Shown here one piece after another: positions 15,463-22,425 of a DNA stretch of 64,000 nucleotides. The translations under genes were made by a program, and so were the position numbers. Source of the DNA: a virus. The stretch lies in IMG/VR virus record IMGVR_UViG_3300008448_000032, positions 1-64,000 of that record; one strand, written 5' to 3'. Every line of letters starts with the position of its first letter. Positions within the stretch are counted from its first letter, which is position 1. The notes under the pieces were generated by a model, which ran no database searches, had not been told where the DNA came from, and worked only from the letters and a program-made list of their open reading frames with translations.

Positions 15463-16659
15463 ATGGTAAATTTAAAATACTTTAAAATTTTCGAAAAAGA
15501 GATTTACCTTAAAGAATCTATTGAAATACAGAATGTTTTAGATAATTCTTTTTCTATAGAAGAATATAAATTAAAATCTTGCGACATAAAATATACAGAA
15601 GCAGGATCTAAAAATTATTGGAATATAAGTGCTCCCACCGAATTTACTAAAAAAATACAAATAGATCAAAAGATAAATTCAATAAAACAAAGAATAGATC
15701 CTATCTTTAAAAGAACAAAAGAATATTACATTAAATATACGGGAAGCCCTTATTTTACAAAAAAAATAAGGGAAAAATCAAGAAAACAAGGTAGAAAATG
15801 GGGTCCAACTAATAAAGCTTCTCTAGATAAATTTATAAATTCAATTTATTATCGTACTTATCCTCCTAACGATTTGCCCGGTTTTTCTCCTCCGGGACTT
15901 TTAGGCTGGGTATCCATGACGGTTTACGATAAAAAAACAAAAAAAGAAGTACCTTCTTATAATCTAATAAACATAAATATAAACGAGTTAACTAATAATT
16001 TTTCAGAGAAAGAAATGTCAGAAGTATTAATCCATGAAATGAGACACTGCATAGATGCATATTTTATCAATCAAGGGTTAGATATAGTTCCGGGAAATGA
16101 TGATTATGCTGCATTACTAGATCTGATAAGACAAGCTGGATGGAGAAAATTAACTCCCGAAGAGGATGAATTTTTAGAAAATTACTTGGGCCGTGGACTT
16201 TCAAAAGAAGAAAGGATGAAAAAATATAAATCCAACGAAATGGAAAATTCTGCAAGATATCAGAGATTGAAATCGGATATGGGAGTTTACGATTTTGGAA
16301 CTTTTGAAAATTTTATTTCTCTTTTAAAGAAAAATTTAACTGCAGAAGATAAAAAATGGAATAAAAAAACTTTAAAATTAGAAAAAATAAAAGATCTTGA
16401 ATTAGTATTTACCGAAGATGGAAAATTAAAAATCCCAACATCTTCTTCGAATCTAGATTTAACGACTACCAAAAGAATTTATTATTACTACGGGAAAAAG
16501 GAAATTAAAGATGATGTAGAAATTCTTTTTTATAATTTTTTAGAAAAAAGTAAAATTAAAAATGAATCTGTAATAAATCTAAAAAAATTATATAACCACT
16601 CTTTACAATTTGCTAAGAATGATTCCAGTAAAGGAGAAAAAGAGGAACAAACCGCTTAA
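15463..16659 (+). CDS. HExxH metalloprotease-like protein with capsid-targeting-like N-terminus
   Basis: This 398-aa protein has EVLIHEMRHCIDAYF with the zinc-protease motif H191-E-M-R-H195 inside an amphipathic helix. That is the hallmark of gluzincin/metzincin-like peptidases. The third ligand is not obvious; Glu and His residues follow in the next 80 residues. The N-terminus MVNLKYFKIFEKEIYLKE|SIE fits the packaging-type signature (F-x2-F, L-K-E|S at residues 16-19). A charged Lys-rich region flanks the domain. If both readings hold, this would be a protease packaged in the virion, able to act in the host at the start of infection or inside the head. Confidence 0.65.
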   Translation: MVNLKYFKIFEKEIYLKESIEIQNVLDNSFSIEEYKLKSCDIKYTEAGSKNYWNISAPTEFTKKIQIDQKINSIKQRIDPIFKRTKEYYIKYTGSPYFTKKIREKSRKQGRKWGPTNKASLDKFINSIYYRTYPPNDLPGFSPPGLLGWVSMTVYDKKTKKEVPSYNLINININELTNNFSEKEMSEVLIHEMRHCIDAYFINQGLDIVPGNDDYAALLDLIRQAGWRKLTPEEDEFLENYLGRGLSKEERMKKYKSNEMENSARYQRLKSDMGVYDFGTFENFISLLKKNLTAEDKKWNKKTLKLEKIKDLELVFTEDGKLKIPTSSSNLDLTTTKRIYYYYGKKEIKDDVEILFYNFLEKSKIKNESVINLKKLYNHSLQFAKNDSSKGEKEEQTA

Positions 16660-16675
16660 AAAAGAATAGATTTCT

Positions 16676-16822
16676 CTACCCTTGTCCTACATATAATTTT
16701 TTGTAGTTTCTAGATTTTTTAAGCTTAGAGTATTTAGTCTTGGCGTGAATTCCAGGTCTTTTTCTCTTTGATCTCTTTACGAACTGTCTTACAGTATTCG
16801 TTGATGTTTTTTTAGCTGCCAT
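16676..16822 (-). CDS. Very small basic protein
   Basis: The minus strand from 16822 reads ATG GCA GCT and runs 48 codons to a TAG at 16676-16678: MAAKKTSTNTVRQFVKRSKR, then KRPGIHAKTKYSKLKKSRN, then YKKLYVGQG. It is strongly basic and has its own TATATA box 26 bases upstream. Small proteins with an RPG-HAKTK-S-K-S-NYKK-Y-GQG pattern recur in phage genomes, from memory. A nucleic-acid-binding role is likely from charge. Function unknown. Confidence 0.65.
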   Translation of the reverse strand: MAAKKTSTNTVRQFVKRSKRKRPGIHAKTKYSKLKKSRNYKKLYVGQG

Positions 16823-16847
16823 TTTTCTTTCTTTTTATAATTCAAAA

Positions 16848-16858
16848 TTATATATCAA
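16848..16858 (-). promoter_or_regulatory. Candidate late promoter box, minus strand
   Basis: Reads TTGATATATAA on the minus strand, upstream of the small basic protein gene. Confidence 0.5.
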
Positions 16859-16948
16859 AAGAAAAATGAAAATTTTATCCCTCTTCTTTGAAGGGTAAGA
16901 TCTAGAGATGGATGAACCTGAGATATCATCCATCCTTCTTCTACTAAT

Positions 16949-17407
16949 TCATCTAATTTTTTCTTGTTCATTTCTTTTCTCCCCTGATTTTCTTTTGTAT
17001 ATCTCATATAGATCCATTTCATTTCCTTCACATTCCGAAATAGATTCTTCCCAGACGTCGAAATCGAAAGCTTCTAAAAGTCCTTTTTTAAGCAGAGATA
17101 TTCTTTTTTGCTCGTATTCTATATGAGATTCTTTTAATTTTTCTATCCTTTTTTGGTATGGTGTCCATCTAGATCTAGACCATTCTTCTAAAGCTTCTCT
17201 TCCTATATAGGGTTTTTGTCTTCTATATTCCTCTACTTCTTCTTCGAACATTCTGATCTCTTCGTTAGACATCTCCCAGTAAGGGCTCGGACTAAAATCT
17301 CCATGCTGAATCTGATGCCAGACTAAAGGATATCCTGACCCTTTAGAAGTTTTTGTTAAAGGGGTAGAAACTTTAACCCCTCTTTTCCACCAATTGAAAA
17401 TTCCCAT
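16949..17407 (-). CDS. Unknown charged protein
   Basis: I start at the ATG at 17405-17407 (MGIFNWWKRG, 152 aa); a TTG nine bases upstream is the alternative. The protein has a Trp-rich N-terminus and a long Glu/Arg/Lys-rich helical second half (EMSNEEIRMFEEEVEEYRRQ, YQKRIEKLKESHIEYEQKR). No recognised domain, no capsid-targeting signature. It lies downstream of two other minus-strand genes and may be co-transcribed with them. Confidence 0.5.
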   Translation of the reverse strand: MGIFNWWKRGVKVSTPLTKTSKGSGYPLVWHQIQHGDFSPSPYWEMSNEEIRMFEEEVEEYRRQKPYIGREALEEWSRSRWTPYQKRIEKLKESHIEYEQKRISLLKKGLLEAFDFDVWEESISECEGNEMDLYEIYKRKSGEKRNEQEKIR

Positions 17408-17444
17408 ATAAGACAAATATAAGGAATAAAATGGAAATAAAAAA

Positions 17445-17867
17445 TTATTTTATAGGACCTCCTGTAACCCATGCATCACAGGTTCTTTTAGCAGCACATT
17501 TAAATTTTAGAAATCTACAATACCCCAATTCTCCTCCTTCCACGACATCCATAGGATCTTCTGATCCCTCGTCATCTCCTATCCCTTTTGCTATACAGTT
17601 AATTGTCTTTTTGGATATGTCAAAAGCTGCACAGTTTCCGCAAAGAGCGTTTTTAGCTTCTTTAACAGTATCTAATTTCCATTCTTCGGCTTTTTCGTCC
17701 CAGAATTTTTTATTTGGCTGGCTAGGATCTAATGGTCCATATCCAAATTCGTCTATAGCTTTTTGCCGATTTTTTAGATTTAGCTTTATATCCTGTGTTG
17801 CTGGGGGACAAGATTTAGCCTCATTTATGATTTCTATAAAACCATTAAATCCCTGTAGATTTTTCAT
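17445..17867 (-). CDS. Cys-cluster protein with capsid-targeting-like N-terminus
   Basis: This 140-aa protein starts MKNLQGFNGFIEIINE|AKSCPP, a clean copy of the signature (F-x2-F, I-N-E|A at residues 14-17). The C-terminal part has a cysteine set in the order LCGNCAAF, INCIAKG, LGYCRFLKFKC and KRTCDAWVTGGPI. This spacing suggests a metal or iron-sulphur centre, reminiscent of high-potential iron-sulphur-type folds; that is inference. Its start overlaps the end of the upstream minus-strand gene by 23 bases. Confidence 0.6.
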   Translation of the reverse strand: MKNLQGFNGFIEIINEAKSCPPATQDIKLNLKNRQKAIDEFGYGPLDPSQPNKKFWDEKAEEWKLDTVKEAKNALCGNCAAFDISKKTINCIAKGIGDDEGSEDPMDVVEGGELGYCRFLKFKCAAKRTCDAWVTGGPIK

Positions 17868-18171
17868 TTTGTATTTGTTTTATTCTTATTCTTACTTGTT
17901 TTTCTATTTCCAATATGTAGGAAAGATCCTCTTCTATTTTGTTCTCGATAACCCATCCTAACCCAGGAAGAACCCTAGATATGTTGGTTTTCATTACCAG
18001 TGTTAAATGGTTACCCTCTGATATCTTATAGTATTTAAATCCTTTTATTTTCGTTACCTCTTCAAAAAATTTATCCAATTGATTTATGAATCTCGTATCT
18101 TCAATAACAAGACCAGGAAAACCTTCTTCTAAAAAAGAAGAGTATTTGATGTTAAATTCTTCTCTTTGCAC
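17845..18171 (-). CDS. Small unknown protein with capsid-targeting-like N-terminus
   Basis: This 108-aa protein reads from a GTG at 18169-18171: MQREEFNIKYSSFLEE|GFPGL, with L-E-E|G at residues 14-17 after an aromatic-spaced helix. The rest is a compact alpha/beta domain (NHLTLVMKTNISRVLPGLGW, LSYILEIEKQVRIRIKQIQ). It overlaps the next minus-strand gene, suggesting coupling. The GTG start is the only reasonable one close to the signature. Confidence 0.5.
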   Translation of the reverse strand: MQREEFNIKYSSFLEEGFPGLVIEDTRFINQLDKFFEEVTKIKGFKYYKISEGNHLTLVMKTNISRVLPGLGWVIENKIEEDLSYILEIEKQVRIRIKQIQNEKSTGI

Positions 18172-18189
18172 AAACTATTTATCTTTTTT

Positions 18190-18201
18190 GTGATATATAA
18201 A
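18190..18201 (+). promoter_or_regulatory. Candidate late promoter box (GTGATATATAAA)
   Basis: Lies in the divergent gap, only two bases before the GTG at 18204. Either the transcript is nearly leaderless or translation starts at the in-frame ATG at 18246. Confidence 0.5.
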
Positions 18202-18203
18202 AC

Positions 18204-18746
18204 GTGAAAGTTCCAAAAAGATATCTAAGTAAGAATCCCAATGTAATGAAAAGGGAAATTAAGAAGCATGCGGAGAAGAAAGATTCAGATTCTTCTGCCT
18301 ATAAAGAATGGGATGCTGACTATAAGAGTAGAAAAGCGGGTAAAGGGAAACCGGTTAAAACCACCGTAAGTAAATACACTAAAAAATATAAAGAAATGTA
18401 CGGGGAAAGTGAATCTCAATCTAAATTAAAATCCATAATGGATTATGAATCTTTTTCTAATTCACTTAATGAAGGATCCCGAAAAGGATCCGTCGACACT
18501 AAAGGATCACCTGCAGATAAATCACTTAGAAAAAAAGCTGAAAAATCTGGATTTCCACTAGGTATATTAAAAGAAGTCTTCAAGCGCGGAAAGGCCGCAT
18601 GGAAGACCGGACACGTTCCCGGGACGACCCCGGATCAGTGGGCACACGCAAGGGTTTCGAGCTTTATTACAGGGGGGAAAACGACTAAAATGCAGGATAA
18701 GGCTCTATATCAACAAGCCAAAAAAGCAAGAGCTGCTAAAAAATAA
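18204..18746 (+). CDS. Basic protein with C-terminal DUF5872-like domain; 3' end replaced
   Basis: This 180-aa, strongly basic protein has a C-terminal half, LRKKAEKSGFPLGILKEVF, AAWKTGHVPGTTPDQWAHAR and SSFITGGKT, that matches the DUF5872 pattern of phage and virus proteins. Upstream is an internal copy of the packaging-type motif, MDYESFSNSLNE|GSRKG, about 75 residues in. The start is GTG 18204, or possibly ATG 18246. From about 18581 to 18660 the DNA is 65% GC by my count (52 of 80), far above the surroundings. The last 51 bases are duplicated after the adjacent GIY-YIG gene (19762-19812). I infer that the present 3' end came in with that endonuclease and the native end was displaced. Confidence 0.65.
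   Translation: MKVPKRYLSKNPNVMKREIKKHAEKKDSDSSAYKEWDADYKSRKAGKGKPVKTTVSKYTKKYKEMYGESESQSKLKSIMDYESFSNSLNEGSRKGSVDTKGSPADKSLRKKAEKSGFPLGILKEVFKRGKAAWKTGHVPGTTPDQWAHARVSSFITGGKTTKMQDKALYQQAKKARAAKK
18696..18746 (+). repeat. Direct repeat copy A (3' end of DUF5872 gene)
   Basis: These 51 bases encode DKALYQQAKKARAAKK-stop and match 19762-19812 with 8 mismatches by my alignment. The two copies flank the GIY-YIG gene. Confidence 0.8.
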
Positions 18747-18775
18747 ATAATAAATGAAATAAACGAATTAACCCG

Positions 18776-18787
18776 TGATATATATTA
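18776..18787 (+). promoter_or_regulatory. Candidate late promoter box (GTGATATATATT)
   Basis: Four bases before the ATG of the GIY-YIG gene. Confidence 0.45.
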
Positions 18788-18791
18788 TATT

Positions 18792-19727
18792 ATGGTGGGG
18801 GTAATTTACAGGATAACAAATTTATTAAATTCAAAGATCTATATAGGATCAGATACAAAAAACGGGGGAAAGGGAGATCCTTCATATATGGGATCCGGTA
18901 TTTTAATAAAAAAAGCAATCGAAAAATACGGGATTGCTAATTTTAAAAAAGAGATTCTTTTTCAATGTAGTTCATCGGATGAACTAAAAACAAAAGAAAC
19001 CGAATGTATTAGAGAGAATCGATCTTTTGACCGATCTATAGGATATAATATTTCCGACGGATACTGGGGAGGAAATACATTAACTAATCATCCCGATATA
19101 GAAAAAATTAAGAAAAAAATTTCTAATAATACGATTATTAATTCTTTTAAAATTACCGAGGGAAGAAAAAAATTTTATCTAAATGAAACCTCGGAAGAAA
19201 GAGAGAAAAGAATAAATAATATTAAAAAAGGAATGGAAAAAGCAGACAAGAGTTTTTTTCATAGTGATGTTTACGGAAAAAATCTTTCGGAAGGAATTAA
19301 AAATTCGGAAAAATTTCAGGATTATAATAAAAAAAGATCAGGATCTAAGAGAGGGAAATATTCAGTAAACTGGGATTCCTATGCAGAAAAAAGAAAAGAA
19401 GAAATATCTAAGATAAGTTCGGAAAAATTAAAGTGTGTTTTGGAGGGATTAGTAGATAAAGATCATTCAACATTTTTCTGCTATTTAAAAGTATATCTTC
19501 ATTTGGAGGATAAGGAAAAAATAGAAGGCCTTGATGATTTTATAGGATATTTAGAGGAAAATTTATATTCTTCAAATGTAAATCACATAGACATAAGAAA
19601 AAAATATAAAGAGATCGGATTGGAAAATAAAAAATTAGGAAAATCCACGACTGTTTTAAAAAGTCTTTATTCTTTTCAGATTAAAAATTATCCTAATATA
19701 ATAATTAATCCAGTTAAAAGGTTTTAA
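18792..19727 (+). CDS. GIY-YIG homing endonuclease
   Basis: This 311-aa protein opens with MVGVIYRITNLLNSKIYIGS, the GIY-YIG pair in the form VIY and YIG with typical spacing. KAIEKYGIANFKKEILFQC and KETECIRENRSFD follow, the latter with the conserved Glu-bearing region, and then GYNISDGYWGGNT. This is the I-TevI-like nuclease domain (about residues 1-100). The C-terminal 200 residues are Lys-rich and helical and probably bind DNA. As a mobile gene it cuts an allele lacking it and is copied in by repair. It sits precisely between two copies of a neighbouring gene's 3' end and has no packaging-type signature. Confidence 0.85.
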   Translation: MVGVIYRITNLLNSKIYIGSDTKNGGKGDPSYMGSGILIKKAIEKYGIANFKKEILFQCSSSDELKTKETECIRENRSFDRSIGYNISDGYWGGNTLTNHPDIEKIKKKISNNTIINSFKITEGRKKFYLNETSEEREKRINNIKKGMEKADKSFFHSDVYGKNLSEGIKNSEKFQDYNKKRSGSKRGKYSVNWDSYAEKRKEEISKISSEKLKCVLEGLVDKDHSTFFCYLKVYLHLEDKEKIEGLDDFIGYLEENLYSSNVNHIDIRKKYKEIGLENKKLGKSTTVLKSLYSFQIKNYPNIIINPVKRF

Positions 19728-19761
19728 TAGATACTGAGATTATTTATAATCGGAGGTTTAG

Positions 19762-19812
19762 AATAAGGATTTATATCAACAAGCTAAGAAAGCAAAAGCT
19801 GCTAAGAAGTAA
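19762..19812 (+). pseudogene. Orphan 3' end of the DUF5872 gene
   Basis: In frame it reads NKDLYQQAKKAKAAKK-stop, a near copy of the end of the 18204 gene, but nothing upstream forms a complete gene. It is the likely remnant of the original 3' end, cut off by the endonuclease insertion. Confidence 0.75.
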
Positions 19813-19814
19813 TC

Positions 19815-20372
19815 TTATTTATCTTTTTTAATCTTTTCGTGTGAATCGGGGAGAACATTAAACCCGTACTTTTTTCCTAGTATTATTAGTAAAGGAGTAA
19901 TCGGTATAGGAGAAGGTATTCCTTGGATTGCTATTAGCGGAAGGACTTTAAGGAGATCTATAGATTGGTATTTTAGAAATTTCTTTTCGTCTTCAGTAAC
20001 CTCTTTCCCCATTACCATTTTTTGTAGAATTTCTGCTGCTTCTTTTGTTTCTTTGGATTCCCTCTTTACTCCTTGTTTAATCTCTTTTACGAGCTCTACT
20101 CCTTTCTTTAAAGCTTTCTGTGCATACTCGTAAGCTTTGTTCTCGAATATGAATTCTTCAAACCTCTTTATTCTTCCTTCTGAAAGCTTTTGATTTCCCT
20201 GATGAGCTAAAGATCTCTGAGCTAATTGGGATGTGTGAGTCTCTAGCTCTTCATGGGAATGGTATTTTTCTTCCGAAAATTCTCCGCATTTAGAGCATTC
20301 CCCGTTCTTTTTGTCTAATTTATTCCCGCAGTCTCTGCAGTGGGTTCTAGTATTTCTTTCGTTCTTTTTCAA
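19815..20372 (-). CDS. Zinc-ribbon protein with hydrophobic C-terminus
   Basis: This 185-aa protein has an N-terminal zinc ribbon (HCRDCGNKLDKKNGECSKCG, two C-x2-C knuckles). An internal packaging-type motif follows (RIKRFEEFIFE|NKAYEY, I-F-E site near residue 75), then a basic helical region. A hydrophobic segment (SIDLLKVLPLIAIQGIPSPI, then PITPLLIILGKKYGF) ends in LPDSHEK. The last part resembles the LETM1-type membrane-associated domain in general layout; this is weak. It is followed one base later by no other gene and is probably co-transcribed with the 22086 gene, whose stop lies two bases upstream of this start. Confidence 0.55.
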   Translation of the reverse strand: MKKNERNTRTHCRDCGNKLDKKNGECSKCGEFSEEKYHSHEELETHTSQLAQRSLAHQGNQKLSEGRIKRFEEFIFENKAYEYAQKALKKGVELVKEIKQGVKRESKETKEAAEILQKMVMGKEVTEDEKKFLKYQSIDLLKVLPLIAIQGIPSPIPITPLLIILGKKYGFNVLPDSHEKIKKDK

Positions 20373-20373
20373 A

Positions 20374-22086
20374 TTATTTTGCTGCTATAAGAGAATCTAT
20401 TTTAGTAATATTTTCGTCTTTGTATTCGATAGCAGAAAGAAGTTTTTTGTATTGGTCTTCTGGTATATTAAAGGACTTCCCTTTTTGCTTCAAGGCTATA
20501 AACCCCTCTATTTCTTTAATTATAGAAAGAGTAGTTTCTTTTATTTCCTCCATATCTTTCTTAGTGTAATCTCCTTCCACAACATAATCAAAAACCTCCC
20601 ATGCACTTACTGTGTACATTCCACTTAACTTAAATTCTTTAAGGAAATCTGAAGTAGGAATGCCTCTCTCTTCTCTAACTATAAACGAAACTATTCCTGA
20701 AACTTGATCCCATTGATCTGGAGAAACTACGCCATTGAATATTCCTTGTTTTATGTTTATTAAACTCTTTATTAGAGAATTAGGGGTTAAAGATTTACTT
20801 TCTCTATAAAATTTCTCCAAAGAAAGTTTTATGGTTACCTCTTCATCAAATTTATCTATAATTTCTTGGATGAGTTCTTGTGGGTATTCAAGTTGTTTTA
20901 AGAATGCTGCATAATTTATTCCCGATCTATGGAAATCCCTATCTGATCCTGTATTGGTCTTCCAAGCACAGTTTTTAACAACCCCGTCTTTTTTGATAGT
21001 TACTCCTAAAAGGTATTTTTTGTTTGCTTTAGGCAGATTTCCGTTTATTATATTTAATTGAATAGATCCATCGCCGTAGCTCCAGAAAGTAGAATCATTA
21101 TTTATACAGAAATTAGTGTCCCCAGAAACTGCTCTTTGTGCTTCTGGAGTTCTAGCCGACATGGCTAAATACCCTTTTTTGTTATAGAAAATACCGGCTC
21201 TAAGTCCTAGAGCTACTATTTTTTCTGTGTATTCATCTAACCCAAGATTCCAATTATCTACTAAATCAGAAGAATCCCTGACCAGAGTTTTAAAAGCTAC
21301 TTTAGGGTCCTTGAATTGAGGATATGCTTTTAAATTATCCGGCGTATCCGAATATTTCATCCCTGTAGTTTTTTTCCACTCTTTAAAAGGATATTCAGTT
21401 TCTCCCGTTTCGGGGTTTACCCTGGGTTTTAATTTTTCTAGAGATAGAGCTATTAATTCTAATTCCTCTATTAATTTTTTATCCGAAGGATCTTTAGAAG
21501 AAGAAGCTTTCTTAAATTCTTCTTTCATTCTAGGTATAAAATCGTCGTAGATTTTTTTAAGCTTTCTTTTGGATTGCATTGCTCTAAGATCATCCCCTAA
21601 TACCTCATATGCTGGGCTTTCGTCTTCCTTAGAAGGAATTATCCTAGCATAAGCATCTACATTTTTTAAAGGAAGTTCATTTAGGCTTGGCTTCAATTCA
21701 ACCATCATATTATAGATACCAGTAGGACTACCTACCGTGGCACTTTCTGGATCCATTTCTACGGATACCAACTCTTCCCAAGGGCATCCATCTATAACAT
21801 ATAATTTTGTAAGAAGGTATATCCATCCTTCATTCTTAGGTAATTTTTTAGATCCCCCCGGTTTACTCGAGGGATGAAGTTCTCCATTTTCGTGGTACTT
21901 CCCTTCTTTGGCAAGGTCCAAAATTTGCTGGTACCTTGGATCTCTCCATATGCTCTTTTTGATCTCTTCTGGAATCTCGTTTACATTCTTTTTTTGTTTT
22001 TCTGCATAATCCTTTACCAATAAAGCTTTTGCTGCAGCTATGTTTTCTAGTATTAAAGATGATTTTTGTAGTTCGTAAAAGTCCAT
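20374..22086 (-). CDS. Large unknown protein with capsid-targeting-like N-terminus
   Basis: This 570-aa protein starts MDFYELQKSSLILE|NIAAAK, with I-L-E at residue 14. It has a mixed alpha/beta character, with a notable block KKGYLAMSARTPEAQRAVSG, TNFCINNDSTFWSYGDGSIQ, YLLGVTIKKDGVVKNCAWKT. That block looks like an enzyme or binding domain of about 150 residues; I cannot name it. It is the first gene of a minus-strand pair that starts at a palindromic TATATA element shared with the divergent gene at 22135. Possible packaged protein. Confidence 0.6.
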   Translation of the reverse strand: MDFYELQKSSLILENIAAAKALLVKDYAEKQKKNVNEIPEEIKKSIWRDPRYQQILDLAKEGKYHENGELHPSSKPGGSKKLPKNEGWIYLLTKLYVIDGCPWEELVSVEMDPESATVGSPTGIYNMMVELKPSLNELPLKNVDAYARIIPSKEDESPAYEVLGDDLRAMQSKRKLKKIYDDFIPRMKEEFKKASSSKDPSDKKLIEELELIALSLEKLKPRVNPETGETEYPFKEWKKTTGMKYSDTPDNLKAYPQFKDPKVAFKTLVRDSSDLVDNWNLGLDEYTEKIVALGLRAGIFYNKKGYLAMSARTPEAQRAVSGDTNFCINNDSTFWSYGDGSIQLNIINGNLPKANKKYLLGVTIKKDGVVKNCAWKTNTGSDRDFHRSGINYAAFLKQLEYPQELIQEIIDKFDEEVTIKLSLEKFYRESKSLTPNSLIKSLINIKQGIFNGVVSPDQWDQVSGIVSFIVREERGIPTSDFLKEFKLSGMYTVSAWEVFDYVVEGDYTKKDMEEIKETTLSIIKEIEGFIALKQKGKSFNIPEDQYKKLLSAIEYKDENITKIDSLIAAK

Positions 22087-22100
22087 TTTTATAAAATTAT

Positions 22101-22120
22101 TTTTTGATATATATCAAAAA
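22101..22120. promoter_or_regulatory. Perfect 20-bp TATATA palindrome, bidirectional promoter candidate
   Basis: TTTTTGATATATATCAAAAA is its own reverse complement and lies in the 48-base gap between divergent genes (starts at 22086 minus and 22135 plus). It presents the GATATATA box on both strands at 14 bases from each start. Confidence 0.65.
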
Positions 22121-22134
22121 TAAAATCTCAGAAT

Positions 22135-22419
22135 ATGAAAATTTACAACTCGATAAATGAGTTTTTGGCAAATTCTCCAAAACCAGGGGTAAGACCCGAA
22201 ATAAAACCAGGGGTAACTCCAGGTACTAAACCTAAATACCCATCTCCTATAAGAAGAGATAAGCCTTCAGTTGTACCGGATAAAAAGGCAGAAATAGAAG
22301 TTCTAACGGTTAAGGCTACCGAAGAAGATTTAGTGGAAAGATTTATCTCTGAATTAAGAGAGCAAGATAAAGAAGTGGAAATTGCATTTTCTGCTATGAA
22401 AAAAAGATACTCTAAATAA
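22135..22419 (+). CDS. Small Pro/Lys-rich unknown protein
   Basis: This 94-aa protein starts MKIYNSINEFLANSPKP. A Pro-rich low-complexity segment follows (PGVRPEIKPGVTPGTKPKYP), and then a helical acidic tail (ATEEDLVERFISELREQDKE). The N-terminus loosely resembles the packaging-type signature (I-N-E near residue 9). It is translated just before the 563-aa tagged protein. Function unknown. Confidence 0.5.
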   Translation: MKIYNSINEFLANSPKPGVRPEIKPGVTPGTKPKYPSPIRRDKPSVVPDKKAEIEVLTVKATEEDLVERFISELREQDKEVEIAFSAMKKRYSK

Positions 22420-22425
22420 TAAATT

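Larger units (their letters stand above)
18747..19761 (+). mobile_element. Homing-endonuclease insertion unit
   Basis: This segment between the two copies of the DUF5872 3' end contains a promoter-like box and a GIY-YIG endonuclease gene and nothing else recognisable. The layout (working gene end, endonuclease, orphan gene end) is what a homing event with co-conversion of the left flank would leave. Exact ends are inferred from the repeat boundaries. Confidence 0.6.

Noticed and set aside
17417-18171. Plus-strand open frame covering the minus-strand Cys-cluster and neighbouring genes
   Set aside because: It is a shadow: the minus-strand frames carry the shared N-terminal tag, a cysteine motif and overlapping gene spacing, while the plus-strand peptide is low-complexity Ser/Phe-rich.
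19728-19814. Possible small gene between the GIY-YIG gene and the minus-strand zinc-ribbon gene
   Set aside because: The readable part is a near copy of the end of the DUF5872 gene without a start; it is best explained as a remnant.
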